Shown piece after piece: positions 1-12,072 of a stretch of 64,000 bases of DNA (the first letter of the stretch is position 1; every line of letters begins with the position of its first letter). A model generated the notes under the pieces. The model was not told where the DNA came from and searched no databases. It saw only the letters and a list, made by a program, of their open reading frames with translations. This DNA comes from Odiellus spinosus (Eukaryota; Arthropoda; Arachnida; Opiliones; Phalangiidae). The stretch covers positions 26,331,935 through 26,395,934 of the forward strand of contig OY987227.1 of the NCBI GenBank assembly GCA_963920705.1. The letters run 5' to 3'. The translations under genes and the position numbers were made by a program.

Positions 1-225
1 TATGAAGAAGAATAGCCACAATCTTAAAACAGAGGCCTACAATAAGGCGGGACAAGTGCCACAGACACAGCAACAACTGATCTGTGTTAAAGGTATGGTA
101 TTACCCAATACTGTAATAAAATTAAAAGCACACGCTTGAAATGCTACCCCAAAAATGATAGGAAAATATGAAATTTTCCGTCGATTCATATAGGAAACTA
201 TACTAAGCAATGTTATTAGTAGCAT

Positions 226-257
226 GGATTAATTAATAGTGCCCTATTAATTAATCC
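226..257. repeat. perfect 14-bp hairpin with TGCC loop
   Basis: GGATTAATTAATAG and CTATTAATTAATCC are fully complementary around a 4-base spacer. Function unknown. Confidence 0.85.
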
Positions 258-863
258 AAGTTAGAGTCATACTAAAAATAAACGCAGTGCAGTGGATAAC
301 ACTTTCACCCAATTCCCTAAATTATTTTCACTTCATTTTTATGTAGTTTCCAAGTGAAAACGCGCACTTAAGTACGAAAGAAAATAGTGGCAAATGGTCG
401 TATTCTATGAACTAAAAGAGAAATCTTTAGTGGTCACCCTAAATTGTTAACAACATGATTTTAAAAAAAATCAATAAACTATTCGGAATAAATACGAACT
501 TTAAATTTTCACTTTTTCAGATCATAATACAGTTTCCCTTTAAGCTTTCCCTCGCGCCTTCACGGTTTGATTCCTTAGCCGTGAGAAAAACTAAGGGCTT
601 CCATTAGTAAAAGAAAAGAGAAACTGGGGTAGAAGTAGAAAAAAAAACAGCCTTAATCAGCTTTAGGCTTTTGAGTGAAAATTACGGTTTCCCGAGAAAA
701 AATATAAAGGGTATACCGGACCTGTACCAATGTTTGGTATACACGAACTAAGGCAAACTGTAGGGTATCATTAACTTCGCGTTTGCCATGCAAATCAAAT
801 TCTCTTTGCCTCATCACAGCTCCAATAGTTTCTATTCTGCAAACTTTTTATATCTTTTGGAAC

Positions 864-1008
864 TTTCTGGATTAAGTATTTTTACGAAAATGACCGCGCG
901 AAAGCTACTTTATCACTTGCCAGAACGTGCGAGAATCAGCTGTAGGCTGTACAATACCCACGTGACCATAACGATGGGGAATTTTTTTATTTAAAAAATT
1001 TCTAAAAG
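864..1008. repeat. K dispersed repeat copy 1
   Basis: TTTCTGGATTAAGTA, CCGCGCGAAAGC, AGAACGTG(C)GAG, TGTAGGCT, ACAATA and CCACGTGA appear in the same order as at 56900-57045. The similarity is around three-quarters over 145 bp. The ends are not defined. Confidence 0.65.
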
Positions 1009-1126
1009 TTCATGAACCTCACGGGATTGGCTTTTTGCTCTGATTGGTTCTTTGGAAACTTACAAGTTAGTGAAATTCAAACGAATAACGGGGCTAGGAC
1101 AAACTGTAAAATTCAAGAGGCTATAT

Positions 1127-1463
1127 CAGAAGCCGATGAAACCCTCCTTTGAAGTCTACTACTCCAATGTTCCATATAGCGCTCCTCTCTGTATGGGTAA
1201 AATTCCCAATTTTACGAGTTAGAAGGGGTCCTACTTCATCCCCCCTGTCTACGGAAAATTGGAAATTCTCTCTCTCCACAAACGACGACGTTTTTTAGAC
1301 GAACTCCAAGGCTGCTAGAGATATTCGCTCGACGAGCTCCCGCTCCGAAAACATCTACCGTTAGGAGGCGTACGAATCGCGCCTTTTGAGAATAACCCAT
1401 ACAGAGAGGGGTAGACAAGACCCGGGAATAATAGACTTCAAAGGAGGGTTTCATCGGCTTCTG
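1127..1463 (+). mobile_element. MITE-A copy 1, 337 bp, TSD GCTATAT
   Basis: Ends are CAGAAGCCGATGAAACCCTC and its inverse, the terminal inverted repeat running about 39 bp with one mismatch. A second inverted block (CCTCTCTGTATGGGT) lies just inside. The 7-bp flank GCTATAT is repeated exactly on both sides. It has no transposase. A ~72-codon minus-strand frame starts within the right terminal repeat and recurs in other copies. Confidence 0.93.
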
Positions 1464-4174
1464 GCTATATTTAATTGCAAGGAATCAGGGAGAAAAAACG
1501 GGTTGATATCCACGAATTAAGCCTTTTTCAAGATACAGCAAAGTCTTAGGAACCGTTTAAATCCCATAGTAAGTAAAGGATAAGCAAGAATTGAAGTAAA
1601 AAAAGTAAAGCTGTTTGATAAAAAACGTAATTGGGAAGAAGGATGATTTTGCTTATGTTTTTTTTTCTTTTTCTTTGGGTTTTTTTTTTAATCCTATATA
1701 TACAAGTCCGTCGCGAACATATTAGCCTTCCCAGCATCCTCTTATTTTCTGGCGAGAAAGCCTAAAGCTAGAGTTCTTCCTTCTTTCAAAAAATTTGTGG
1801 TTATACGGGGAAACGTGCTATTTGGAGCGTTAATAGGCAAAGCTTTTTACTGCTTGGATTAACGCCGTTCGCTTAATTGCATTCCCGCTTTTTTTTCCCG
1901 CGCTTTTCCCTTTTAATTTCGGGGACGGAAACGTTATTTTTTAACTTCCTTACAATCATTTTTTTTTTTTTCTCCCTCAAACGCGGCCACTCGGAATTCG
2001 GAAATTTCTCGAAATAAAAAGAAAGAAAAATCAATAAATTTTAGTTGTTTCGGAAATCAAAAAGAAAAACTTTAAAGAAAACGTGAAAAATTAAATAATG
2101 AATTTAAATTTTTTCTTTCTTTTATCAAAAAAACTTGAAATTCAAGTGAAGCTGTAACGGTAGTATTTTTTTAGAGGTCTCGCTTGTTTTGCGTTATTCA
2201 TTTAAAAAATTTGTCTCTTTACATCCGGTTCATCGCCAATGAACCAATCAGAGCCTCTATGATGTAATAGAAAAAAGTCGCGCATACCGGAAGTTGAGAT
2301 GCAAATTGTCAAGCGAGAACCCTCCAAGCCAAGCCTTCTACTCATACCCTTCAAATTAACAAAAATTACCTATATATTTTTGACAGTTTCATTTTGAAGT
2401 TTAGTTAAACCCAGAGGTATAAAATTACAAATTGTGTCAGCTTCCCTTTAACGGAAAATTTTAAAATTCGGGTTTAGACCGAATTTGCTCGCTGATTGCG
2501 ATGATATAATTATTGGGGTTTTAAAACTTCATGAGGGTGTTTAAAAATGAAAATATAATAAATGGTAAGTCTGCGTTGCGCAGTAAAATAATTATACGCG
2601 TAAGCCCTAGATCGGTATACAACCTTTTTTATGTTCCTCACCCTACGATGGGGTGGATTGTAGGCTCTTATATTGTACGAAGGTGTAGTACTACTAGTTT
2701 GGAAAAAGACGCTAAAGGACTAAACATAAAAAATTACAAAAACTTATATTCCCAAAAAACTCGAAGAATTTCCAAATAAAAACGTTTAGTCTAACAAAAA
2801 TTCCAAAAACTAAATTTCAAAATAAATAAAATAAAATAAAAAAGGTCTAGTCTCACAATGATTTCCACAAAAACTTAAAAACCCCCGTTAATTATGAAAA
2901 AACCAACTTGGGCCGCGCAAGGTCTAAAATATTTGATGGAAAGTGATGCCGTTTCATGTGAGTACGTAACGTTTTTGTTTAAAAAAGGGATACCTTGCTA
3001 ATTTTTACCATATGGCTTTTGGCTGATAATATAGTTTGATTCTGAGTAATATCCCTACAGTAAGCCTTGGTATTATACACGGATGTACACGCAACAAATT
3101 TACTGTGAAAACTATTTCACCTAGATAATACTGTACTCGGGTTTACTTTAAAGAAATAGGCAATTCTTATAGAAGAGCTTTTAATTTCTAAAAGACCGGC
3201 TAGTTTCATTTTTTTGTCTTCCCATAAAAATGAGAAATTTGCCGTACGTTCGTGTCCAGGATACAAATAGAGATTATAACGCGCTTGAAAACTGCGAAGA
3301 AAATTTTTCTACTAATGGCAGGGCTAAAAGTTGACCCCTATTCCTCTCGCGCCTAATTCTAGATTTTTTTTATCGTTCTTAAATCTGAAAGAGATGGTGG
3401 AAACTAAAATAATGTAACTAAAATTAAATAACTAAACAATTAGACCAGGGAAAATCTATATAACTTTAAAAAAATTGTAGAAATTCTCTAATTTTAAATA
3501 CAAGATTTAAACCCTAATTAGGTATGGAATTTTCTCAGATAATAAAATTATATTTTACAGCCTCCCTTTATAAATCTTAACACCTTATAGACACGCGCTC
3601 GGAAGTTCCTTTAGAGTTTTCTAGCTGTTGGTGGATCAAGAATGGTCCACGAAAGACCAAAAGTGAAAAAGAAGCCGAAGCAATAGGACCACTTTAGTCA
3701 CGTAATACGAACTTTTTTTTTCTTTCATTCTTTTTAAAGAAGGCGATTTCGAGGCGTTAGGCTCGTCCCAAATATATGTACATTCGTACGGGGCACTCGC
3801 GTACTCAACAAACTCAATTACAACCTTAGAATGTACCTAAATTCCATACAAAAAAGGGGTTATTCAATATTAAATCGAGTCCCATTGCTAGGTCGCGTAT
3901 ATAGCCCCGAGTAAAAGCTTATCAAGCCCCTGGCTTGTTTAGTCGACGCAAACATTTAATCTCGTTATTAAAAGACACGAAAGGGATCAAGCCTCCTCGC
4001 TATATTTTTAGTATCAGAAGGAGTTGTCATAGCGAACAAAACTAGGGTTAAGCGCGTTTCTTATATACGGATATAGCATCGAATAAATTGTAAACTAAAG
4101 CAGTATCGTACGTTTCTGCGGAACCTCGCCACCTCCGAGCGTCGTTAGTTAAAAGCTAAAGGCGCGCGTGTTAG
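1464..4174. other. no gene recognised, 1.5-4.2 kb
   Basis: AT-rich with homopolymer T and A runs near 1660-1690, 1960 and 2820-2840. It holds the inverted repeat listed at 2174-2320. The 82-codon frame at 2531 has no family resemblance. Confidence 0.5.
2174..2320. repeat. imperfect inverted repeat, possible old MITE
   Basis: GTCTCGCTTGTTTTGC at the left and GCAAATTGTCAAGCGAGAAC at the right are inverted with a small gap. A second CATCCGGTT / ACCGGAAGT pair lies inside, with GAACCAATCAGAGCC between. No target duplication is visible. Confidence 0.45.
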
Positions 4175-4455
4175 CAAGGAGGATCAGAAAAGGAGAGGAA
4201 ATGTGGGGCTGCGTTGAGTTAGAGAGAGAAGAGCCAACCTCCCACTCGGGTGGAAAGGTGGGATAGGAAATTCTCGAGGTAAACTGTTGTCACGTGGTCG
4301 CTAGCTAGCGCGTCTCATAAAGGATTCGTTTTACCGACGCGACAACATTTTACCACGAAACGTCTCTACCCCCGTTCTCCCAGAGTGGGAGTTTAGGCCG
4401 ACGCAGTAGGAACCGCGCCGTCCCCACATTTCCTCTCCTTCTCTGATCCTCCTTG
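4175..4455. mobile_element. MITE-D copy 1, 281 bp, TSD GTGTTAG
   Basis: Inverted ends CAAGGAGGATCAGAAAAGGA and its inverse, with an exact 7-bp duplication. The interior holds a GTTGTCACGTGG segment facing a decayed partner (GACGCGACAAC) around a GCTAGCTAGC palindrome, and an outer CCCACTCGGG / CAGAGTGGGAG pair. No coding capacity. Confidence 0.93.
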
Positions 4456-5590
4456 GTGTTAGGGACTAATAGATTTAACGGTGTTCTGACGTCACGAATT
4501 AGAAGTCTAGTTTAGTCCGCTATATATACATAGCTCTTTCAACATTTCAACACAACGTGGACGAAGCGAGATAAGGGTCTCGAGAGAAGTTGGGCGCGCC
4601 GGGGTCGAAAGGTGTTTTATATAAGAGCGTGCTGTACGCGTTAACTTGTAGGGTCATATTTTTAGAGGTTTAGGAGTAGGATTAAAATGATAATAGAGAT
4701 GTGAACGGATGAGGAATATGTATAAGTGGAAACCCAAGGACGTATACTGAGTTTAAAATAAATTACGACAATGCCCTCGTTATTTAAACCACTTATAAAA
4801 AGACGGTAATTAATGGTAGCATTCATGTAAGGAGAACATGAAACTCTCTTGCCTTCGTTGATATAATTTATTTCATGAATTTTAACTGACATTTTAACCT
4901 ATTTTTAATTTCCCTGACTTCTCAAAGTCGTCGTATTAACATTATTTGTAAGATATAATTCAATTTTCTCAAGTTTAAGGAAATAAACATTATACCAAAA
5001 GTATATAAGAATCCTGAAGACGTTTGAGATGAAGTATGGAAGGACACATACATGTACTACCAAAGTTAACACGAGAACAAAAACATTTTGACATTGAATA
5101 TCAAAGTCACTCGCTGGAGAACGTTTATATACTTTTGGTAAAACATTTTAAGCGTGGTAGAGAGACGTTATGGAGAAGAAACTGACCCGACAGTAAATCA
5201 AACTGGAGAGAGAGAAAGAGAAAGAGGGAGACAAGGGCTAAAATGAAAACAACTACGAGAGAAAAGCTAGGGAGAGAGCGAAGGGTCTCGCTTCGAAAGA
5301 CTTCCAAAAGCGGATGCTTGAATCCTTTAACAAAAATCTGTCCGCCCTATAAGTCCATTTATATATATATACACGAAAATGTGAAATTTGCCCGACATGA
5401 GCAAAAAACAAGAGCCCGTTTTAGAAATTGATTTTGGCGCAACAATATCGTAACTCGGAAATTGAAAGAAATTAAAGGACCTTAAGATTGAATTTCAGTA
5501 AAATCTTATTATTAGTACAGTCATGAGTAAATTAAATCGCTCCTTAAGAGTATGGATCTATAATTATTGGACAGATCAGCTTGGTAAGTG
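4456..5590. other. no gene recognised, 4.5-5.6 kb
   Basis: A (GA)-rich stretch near 5200-5280. Short frames on both strands overlap each other and look random. Confidence 0.5.
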
Positions 5591-5816
5591 CACGGAGGAA
5601 AGTATGTAGAGTCAACTACGCCTTTCAGAGGTGTAAGGCGGTTTTGAAGGAGAGACGGCAGCGACCCTGGCTCTCAGGTACCCTATTTTTGCTGTGAAAA
5701 AGGTCATTTCACAATAGAGCAAAAATAAGGCGTCATACGACAACCAGGATCGCTGCAGGGCCACCAGTCATTTTACAGTAAAAGTTCCGAGTTGGCTCCC
5801 CATACTTTCCTCCGTG
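5591..5816. mobile_element. M element, 226-bp MITE, decayed TSD
   Basis: Ends CACGGAGGAAAGTATG and CATACTTTCCTCCGTG are perfect inverted repeats of 16 bp, followed by a looser GAGTCAAC / GTTGGCTC pair. An inner CTATTTTTGCT / AGCAAAAATA pair forms a second stem. The flanks GTAAGTG and GTAATTT agree at 5 of 7 positions, as expected for a worn 7-bp duplication. Single copy in this window. Confidence 0.75.
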
Positions 5817-7824
5817 GTAATTTGGGTTGAAAAGGTGAAACATTGCTGAAACTGGAATTTTCTTTGTCCCTTGTCAGAATTATTTGAAGCTGGGGAAATA
5901 CCAGGGTTACGATAGCTTGTTCACATTCGAATAAACCCATGGATTGATTAGAACTCCACGAAAGAGGGCAATTATTACGTGGTATTTTACGGATATTCAC
6001 AAAGTGATTTGTATTTGAATTTATCTTGTTTTGAATAACGAAATTTAATTTCAAACGCTTCAAAATTCTTATTTCTGGCTAAACACCTTCTACACTCGTA
6101 AAAATGCAATGATTTTTCATCGAAGGGTCAGACACTTGAGAACTCAGGTGAACAAAATGTTTGAACTCTTTGCACTATCAAACCTTTACTCCGAGTTCCA
6201 CAAGAGTTCATCTGTTTGCATTACCAAATCAAGAGTGACGTCCCCCTCGTTTTTTATGATACCTTGCCAATTTGAATTTGATTGAGATAACTAAGTGACA
6301 TAAAAAACAATATTGCCACTCTTAACGGTGCCAAACACGAAAAACTATTGAAAGTTAAACTTTAACCTATTTTAGCAATTAGTTCAATTTAAATAAAATA
6401 AGGTTTTAAACTATAAATTAGCTTTTTTGTTAATTTTACCAGAACATACTGTAAACTACAATTACCCTGGTAATGTATCGAGTAAATTACCGAATTAAAA
6501 CTCTAGTTTTTAACTACGCCGCCTTTATGAAGTCACCCAGAATCCTGTTCCCTTTTGAGTTACGAATTTTTGGCGCAAAAGACATTCGAGCCATTCGAGC
6601 ATTTTCTAGACACAACACGAGCCACGTATAGGACAAAACAGTCTCATTCCTGAAGCGTAAAGCCGCGAATACGCCTTATAAAACGAAAAAGGTCTGCCTG
6701 TGTCGCTCGAGATAGCGAAACTCGCCAAGAGAACGATTCTCAAAGTGGTTTAATTATTTCAAGCACGAATTTAACGCGAAAAGCTTCTACGCTATCAAGT
6801 TAAACCCATCCTCTATAGCCGTGACTATATAGCAGTCGCGAACCCAACCAGTAACAGTTACATAATTAGGGTTAAAAATATTTTTTATAACCTCCATGCA
6901 CGACAAGACGACGAAAATTAACAATTGAGAAAATGGATCGGGTTCAGGCACCCATTCGACTCTATAATGGAAAGCCCAAGAGAGACTTTTTAAATCAAAT
7001 CATTGGCCAAATTCATAATTTCGAATTATGAACCTTATCCAGGCATATATAGGAACATAAGAAACGACTTAACCTAATGAAAACTATGACCCCCCCGAAA
7101 GGGTTAGTGGAATAATATTGGACTTTTAGATTTTTCTTGAAAATTAAATTACAGTAAACTTCACACCCAAAAAAATCTTATTCAAAATTATTCCCCGATC
7201 CTTAAAATATAATTAAAAATGTTAAAATATATGTAGTTCACCCGGTCAATCCGTCCCCATTAGTTTAAAGAGATATTATTAATCGTGATTAAGTTTTTTC
7301 TTCGATTCCTTATCTAAAAATGCCCCACTGACGTTTAGTAATTCTATCAGAAAATATTTTTTAAAGTTTTATATCTTAAACACGCGTTTGAATTTAACTA
7401 CAGTGACTTCTCGCCCAATCAGGGATTGATAAATTTGTATTTAACATATACAATAAATTATTTCGTCTTATCCACGACTTTTTGCTCGTTCTATTTTTCA
7501 ATTTCAAAGTTAGGCTTAGCACAAATATGGCCATTTATATTTACAATTTATAAGCTTTCGTCAACTTTCATTTGCTAAATTGACGGCAAAGCCTGGTTAA
7601 TATACCAAATGGAAAGCTCCGCTATACTATCTCATCATTCACTACTCTAAATAATCGCGGGATAGACTTTATAACGTACAATTGGTCGATAAGTCACTTC
7701 ATTAAAATATAAGCCAGGTATTAAGACTAAAAAGTTTAAAATATTATTTTCAAATTGAAATAATTGATTTAAAATTTATCCAAATTATTAAACACCCAGG
7801 GATAATTATGCAAAGTTTGTATGT
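5817..7824. other. no gene recognised, 5.8-7.8 kb
   Basis: AT-rich single-copy-looking sequence. A CCCAGGGATAA phrase at 7796 recurs at 8122, just beyond MITE-B copy 1; it may be a flank duplication or chance. Confidence 0.5.
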
Positions 7825-8112
7825 AATAGTCCTGGTCGATTTGCCGGAAATGGGCCCTTGTCTCATAGCCGCGCCGCCATCTTTTTGTAGTAACAGGTTG
7901 CCAGACTATTTCTAATTTTATTTCCCACAAACCAAATTCAAGTTGTTAGTCCAACGCTTCCTATATGATAAAGTATAGGAGGCGTTGGTTAGTCTGTAGC
8001 TGTTTTCACACTACAAAAAGATGGCGGACGATCACGTGACGAAAAGTTTTCCCCGCCAAAATTTTCGCGAGGTTCTCTAGACTTCCGGTTTTGGAAATCG
8101 ACCAGGACTATT
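7825..8112 (+). mobile_element. MITE-B copy 1, 288 bp
   Basis: Ends AATAGTCCTGGTCGATTT and inverse. Just inside are GCCGCCATCTTTTTGTAGT and its inverse, and the centre has a CCAACGCTTCCTATA / TATAGGAGGCGTTGG hairpin. If the ends are read as ATAGTCC...GGACTAT, the flanks give TA, as for Tc1/mariner-type elements. It differs from the copies at 10196 and 11548 by only a few bases. Confidence 0.88.
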
Positions 8113-8201
8113 ACTAAAAACCCAGGGATAAATTAAAAACGCTAGTAAAACTTTGAACCGTTTTGTGAAGGTCAAATTTTATAATTTTGAGGTCATAATA
8201 T

Positions 8202-8530
8202 AGCTGCGTTCACACTTGAGACTTTGAAACCGTTTTGAACCGTTTTGTAAAAGTCAAACTTTAAAATATTGAGGTCAACTGTAAAGATCCATACAGGGCT
8301 CCCACCAAACTCAGAAAAATTACGCAACTAATGGGTAACAAATCATAGTGCTGTTCAATTAAATTGTTTAATGACTCATGTACTGATTATCCTGTAAATT
8401 CCAGAGGTATTTTAGGGACCTGGTGGGAGCCCCGTCCATGGTTAAAATATAAAATTACTAGCTTGAAAAGTTGATTTGAATATTCGAAAAGGTTCGAAAA
8501 CTGTTTCAAAGTCTCTAGTGTGAACGCCTC
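8202..8530. mobile_element. H element copy 1 with a nested 143-bp insertion
   Basis: The ends AGCTGCGTTCACACTTGAGA and CTCTAGTGTGAACGC are inverted. The two halves match the unbroken copy at 62772-62930, with the nested element (8293-8435) between them. A truncated extra piece of the same family sits just upstream at 8145-8190 (ACTTTGAACCGTTTTGTGAA). Confidence 0.75.
8293..8435. mobile_element. 143-bp MITE nested in H, TSD CCAT
   Basis: The ends ACAGGGCTCCCACCA and TGGTGGGAGCCCCGT are inverted with one mismatch, and CCAT flanks both sides. H sequence resumes on each side, so this element is younger than its host. No other copy was noticed. Confidence 0.7.
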
Positions 8531-9723
8531 TTATGTTACTTATTTTCCTTGAAAATCGTGTAATTAACCCTTTCATACTGTATATGTTTTTGCCTGGGGA
8601 TTGTTGAAGATAATTAGTTAAAATTCCTGGTGGAATTTTTCGAGCTAGGTCAATCGGAAAGTAATACGACTTTATAAATTTTGGGGCGAAATACTTTTGT
8701 TTTCGGTCATACGGCGGCCAATTCCTTTTATATTATTGACGCGCGAAAGCTAGTTTCGGTTATCACCTCCTACACTCTCATTAACAAAACAAATATTTGA
8801 AATATTTCGACAGCCGGTAACTTCTGGCTTTCGGAAAAATCAATAATAATTTCTAAGGAGTAAATTAAAAGCGTTGGATTTCGAGGTTTCAATTATTAAA
8901 ATATATAAAGGATTTTGGGGATTTATATATTTATACAAAGACTCAAAATATTGTATGGAATTTGAATGAAAGGAGTCTTAAATTTTCAATTTTTCCTAGT
9001 TTCAATACATTAAAATAGCAAAGGCCCGGAATGAATGGCTTCTATAATTATACCAACAGCTATAATAGCTGGGAAAAAAACCCGAACAGGGTTGCCACAG
9101 TTTTTTCAGATTCAAATTCCATGACTTATCTAGGTTTTTCCCTGATTCCAGTAAGTTTGGATTGTTCAGGATCCATAAGGAGGCACTATATGGGTATTAT
9201 TTCATTTTTAATGTCACTTTTGGATTGGGGACCCAAAAGAAGACAGTTTGTGGATTCCATAACACTGTTTCAAGCACTTCTTGATGGACTAGGGGTCTAT
9301 AATCATTAACACTACAGTAATATAGTTTTTTTAAATGGATATCCAAAATAAGGCACTACAATTTGGGAGATTGATTAATAAGATTTTGCACACTCCTTAG
9401 TGGATTGAAATATCTTTATATGGAACTAATATGTGTATGGTTTAATTAATAGCACTTCTTGTTGGATTGGGGCCTACCTCAAGATCTTAAATTTCCACAA
9501 TTACTGATGCTTACGAATTAGGGGCATAATGAGGTGAACGTGTGAATATTCACGAAAACGAATAAGCACGTAAAAGATTACTGTTTGGGGTGCTAATAGT
9601 TCTGTTGACAGTTGTAACCATGGTAACTATCTCCCAACTGATCTTCTGATTAGTAAGGGTGTGCGTAAAGTTGATTTGTGGATTTCAGAGCGGGTATTTA
9701 TGGGTAATCATAGTTTTTATAAT
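8531..9723. other. no gene recognised, 8.5-9.7 kb
   Basis: Around 9087-9160 there is GGGTTGCCACAG...CAAATTCCATGACTT...CCCTGATT, which resembles the CCCTGAC-type repeats at 28.4 and 60.7 kb. The 92-codon frame at 9031 crosses this and is not supported. Confidence 0.5.
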
Positions 9724-9790
9724 CGCCTTATTGGGAATTGAGCCACCGACCTCTTGGGTAACCGTCTCGCCAACTGAGCTATACCGAGGC
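9724..9790 (-). repeat. tRNA-derived sequence (SINE head or tRNA pseudogene)
   Basis: On the minus strand it reads GCCTCGGTATAGCTCAGTTG and on to GGCTCAATTCC and AAGGCG. TAGCTCAGTTGG is a good A-box. GGCTCAATTCC is a worn B-box at the right distance. Only GCCT/AGGC of the acceptor stem pairs, and the anticodon and T stems do not form well, so it is not a working tRNA. No second copy or clear SINE tail was seen. Confidence 0.55.
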
Positions 9791-10004
9791 TATTAGAAAC
9801 TCATAGTAGCCGAGTTTTAACCTCGTCCTAATGGCATAAAGCAATACATCCGTGATTTCTCCGTAATTGACGGAATGGTTAAAAAGATAATTCTTAACAA
9901 GTTAGAACTCCGTGACTATGCTTCCCCATCTACGCCAGATGATGTTAATTGTACATGCCACCCCAATCTATTTACAAAATTATATAGGGGCCTATAACTT
10001 GCTA

Positions 10005-10105
10005 TAACTCTTCAAAAATGACGGATAATGTCTCAAAATATCTTGAAAAGTGAAAATTTATAACGGTTTGAAAAACTATTTTAAAGTCTCCAGCATGAAA
10101 TTGCA
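10005..10105. mobile_element. H element fragment
   Basis: ATGTCTCAAAATATCTTGAA followed by GGTTTGAAAAACTATTTTAA and AGTCTCCAGCATGAA matches the right half of H with several changes. The left half is absent. Confidence 0.5.
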
Positions 10106-10195
10106 CTTTCTTCCAGTTATTTCTTTGTTAAACATAGCAAAACAATTACTAATTAGGCCTAAGCCTTGTATTAGGCTTAACCAATATTTGAAATA

Positions 10196-10483
10196 AATAG
10201 TCCTGGTCGATTTGCCGGAAATGGGCCCTTGTCTCATAGCCGCGCCGCCATCTTTTTGTAGTAACAGGTTGCCAGACTATTTCTAATTTTATTTCCCACA
10301 AACCAAATTCAAGTTGTTAGTCCAACGCTTCCTATATGATAAAGTATAGGAGGCGTTGGTTAGTCTGTAGCTATTTTCACACTACAAAAAGATGGCGGAC
10401 GATCACGTGACAAAAAGTTTTCCCCGCCAAAATTTTCGCGAGGTTCTCTAGACTTCCGGTTTTGGAAATCGACCAGGACTATT
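10196..10483 (+). mobile_element. MITE-B copy 2, 288 bp
   Basis: Same length, orientation and sequence as copy 1 apart from about two changes (GTAGCTATTTTC, ACAAAAAGTT). The flanks do not show a clear duplication. Confidence 0.88.
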
Positions 10484-11520
10484 GGGGCGCGATAAAACGC
10501 TGAAAAAAATATTAAAAAAAAAAATACAAACAAGTACCTAGATAATTATATAATTGTGAATTATAAAAGAGTATAACCTAAGATAATAGCGAGTTTCTTG
10601 AATAATTTTGCATATTTCACCATTTTTAATTAAGTTTTACTGCTGTTTACTATTATATTTGGAAACCACGGTACAAATGGAACATTGTGTTTAAAAATAG
10701 AATCCTAAAGAGATTATTCCCCGAAAATCTAAACGATAGAACCAAGGCCTAGCGGGTAAAAATAAAAAAGAAAAAAAAAGAAAGCAGATGTTACGAGGAG
10801 AAAAAAAAAACTCAACTAATGCTCGCGCTCACGGTTAGAAAAGGGGAATCATCTAGCTTCAACCCTTAAGGTTTGCGTGGGATGAGTCTGAGATAATGGG
10901 GAATCGAAAGGCGTTTCAAAATCTCCTCACAAGTACCAACACCATCGCAACTACCACACTTTTGAACCGAGTCCCGCAATAAAAAAATCTGCTGCTAATG
11001 TAATTCTTTTCCATATAGGGATATATATTTTTCTACAGTGGAACAAAAAAAAAATAATAAAAAAATACGGTTAGTGCTCCATACTGAAATATAGTTAGTC
11101 GCAATCTTAGTTGGGATGAAAATTACTAAAGAAACACGGCACTTTCGTTGAGTTTAGAACTGGGAAAGTGGTACGCAACTTAGACAGCGACTTAATATAC
11201 AGATAGATTCGGTATTTGTTTTCAACAAGTATAAAAGCTGGGTTCTTTTCAAACTCTATTAGATATCTGATCGTGGCGCATTCACACTTGGTACGAATCC
11301 TTAAAGGTCTAGGATTTCTTCCGACTGTCACCTGGCTGTTTCACTGGTAGTGGGCTCATCTTCTGAGCTTCCCCATTAATGAGCGAGGCAATAGAAAGCC
11401 TGAAGGGTGAGTTTGTTTCCAGGGTGACTGGCAGAAGTAATCTTAGGCCTTTAAGAGACAGAGCGATCTAATCAGTCAGGCCCTCTGGTTACGCGTGATA
11501 ATATATATCTAAAACACAAC
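10484..11520. other. no gene recognised, 10.5-11.5 kb
   Basis: A-rich runs near 10500, 10770-10810 and 11048. Nothing else recognised. Confidence 0.5.
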
Positions 11521-11521
11521 T

Positions 11522-12072
11522 TATACCCTCTTCAGACGAAGCGTATTAATAGTCCTGGTCGATTTGCCGGAAATGGGCCCTTGTCTCGTAGCCGCGCCGC
11601 CATCTTTTTGTAGTAACAGGCTGCCAGACTATTTCTAATTTTATTTCCCACAAACCAAATTCAAGTTGTTAGTCCAACGCTTCCTATATGATAAAGTATA
11701 GGAGGCGTTGGTTAGTCTGTAGCTATTTTCACACTACAAAAAGATGGCGGACGATCACGTGACAAAAAGTTTTCCCCGCCAAAATTTTCGCGAGGTTCTC
11801 TAGACTTCCGGTTTTGGAAATCGACCAGGACTATTAGCCGGTTTAATCAGATTTAACCGAGGTTTATTGGATTGACAAGGATATGTAAACCTCGGTAATT
11901 AAATCTGATTAAACTCTTTTTAGACAAGGCGTAATTCGGGGTGGTTTAATCAGATTTAACCGAGGTTTACATAGCCTTCTCAGATCAATCAATCTCGGGT
12001 TAATTTTGATTAAACCTCGGTTAAATCTGATTAAATTAACCGGCTAGTTACGCCTCGTCTGAAGAGGGTATA
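11522..12072. mobile_element. C element with MITE-B inserted
   Basis: Left end TATACCCTCTTCAGACGAAG and right end CTTCAGACGAGG-type inverse close a foldback whose left repeat is interrupted by MITE-B copy 3. Without B it is about 263 bp. The interior repeats TTTAATCAGATTTAACCGAG several times in both orientations, giving internal hairpins. Another GACAAGGCGTAATTC near 11925 resembles the terminal repeat, so the element may be a dimer. Confidence 0.7.
11548..11835 (+). mobile_element. MITE-B copy 3, 288 bp, inside C element
   Basis: Same orientation as copies 1 and 2, with changes TCTCGTAGCC and ACAGGCTGCC. It interrupts the left terminal repeat of the C element at GCGTA|TAGCCGG, with TA on both sides if the ends are taken as ATAGTCC. 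Confidence 0.88.

Noticed and set aside
9724..9790. Functional tRNA gene
   Set aside because: Acceptor, anticodon and T stems do not pair properly; only the internal promoter boxes look tRNA-like.
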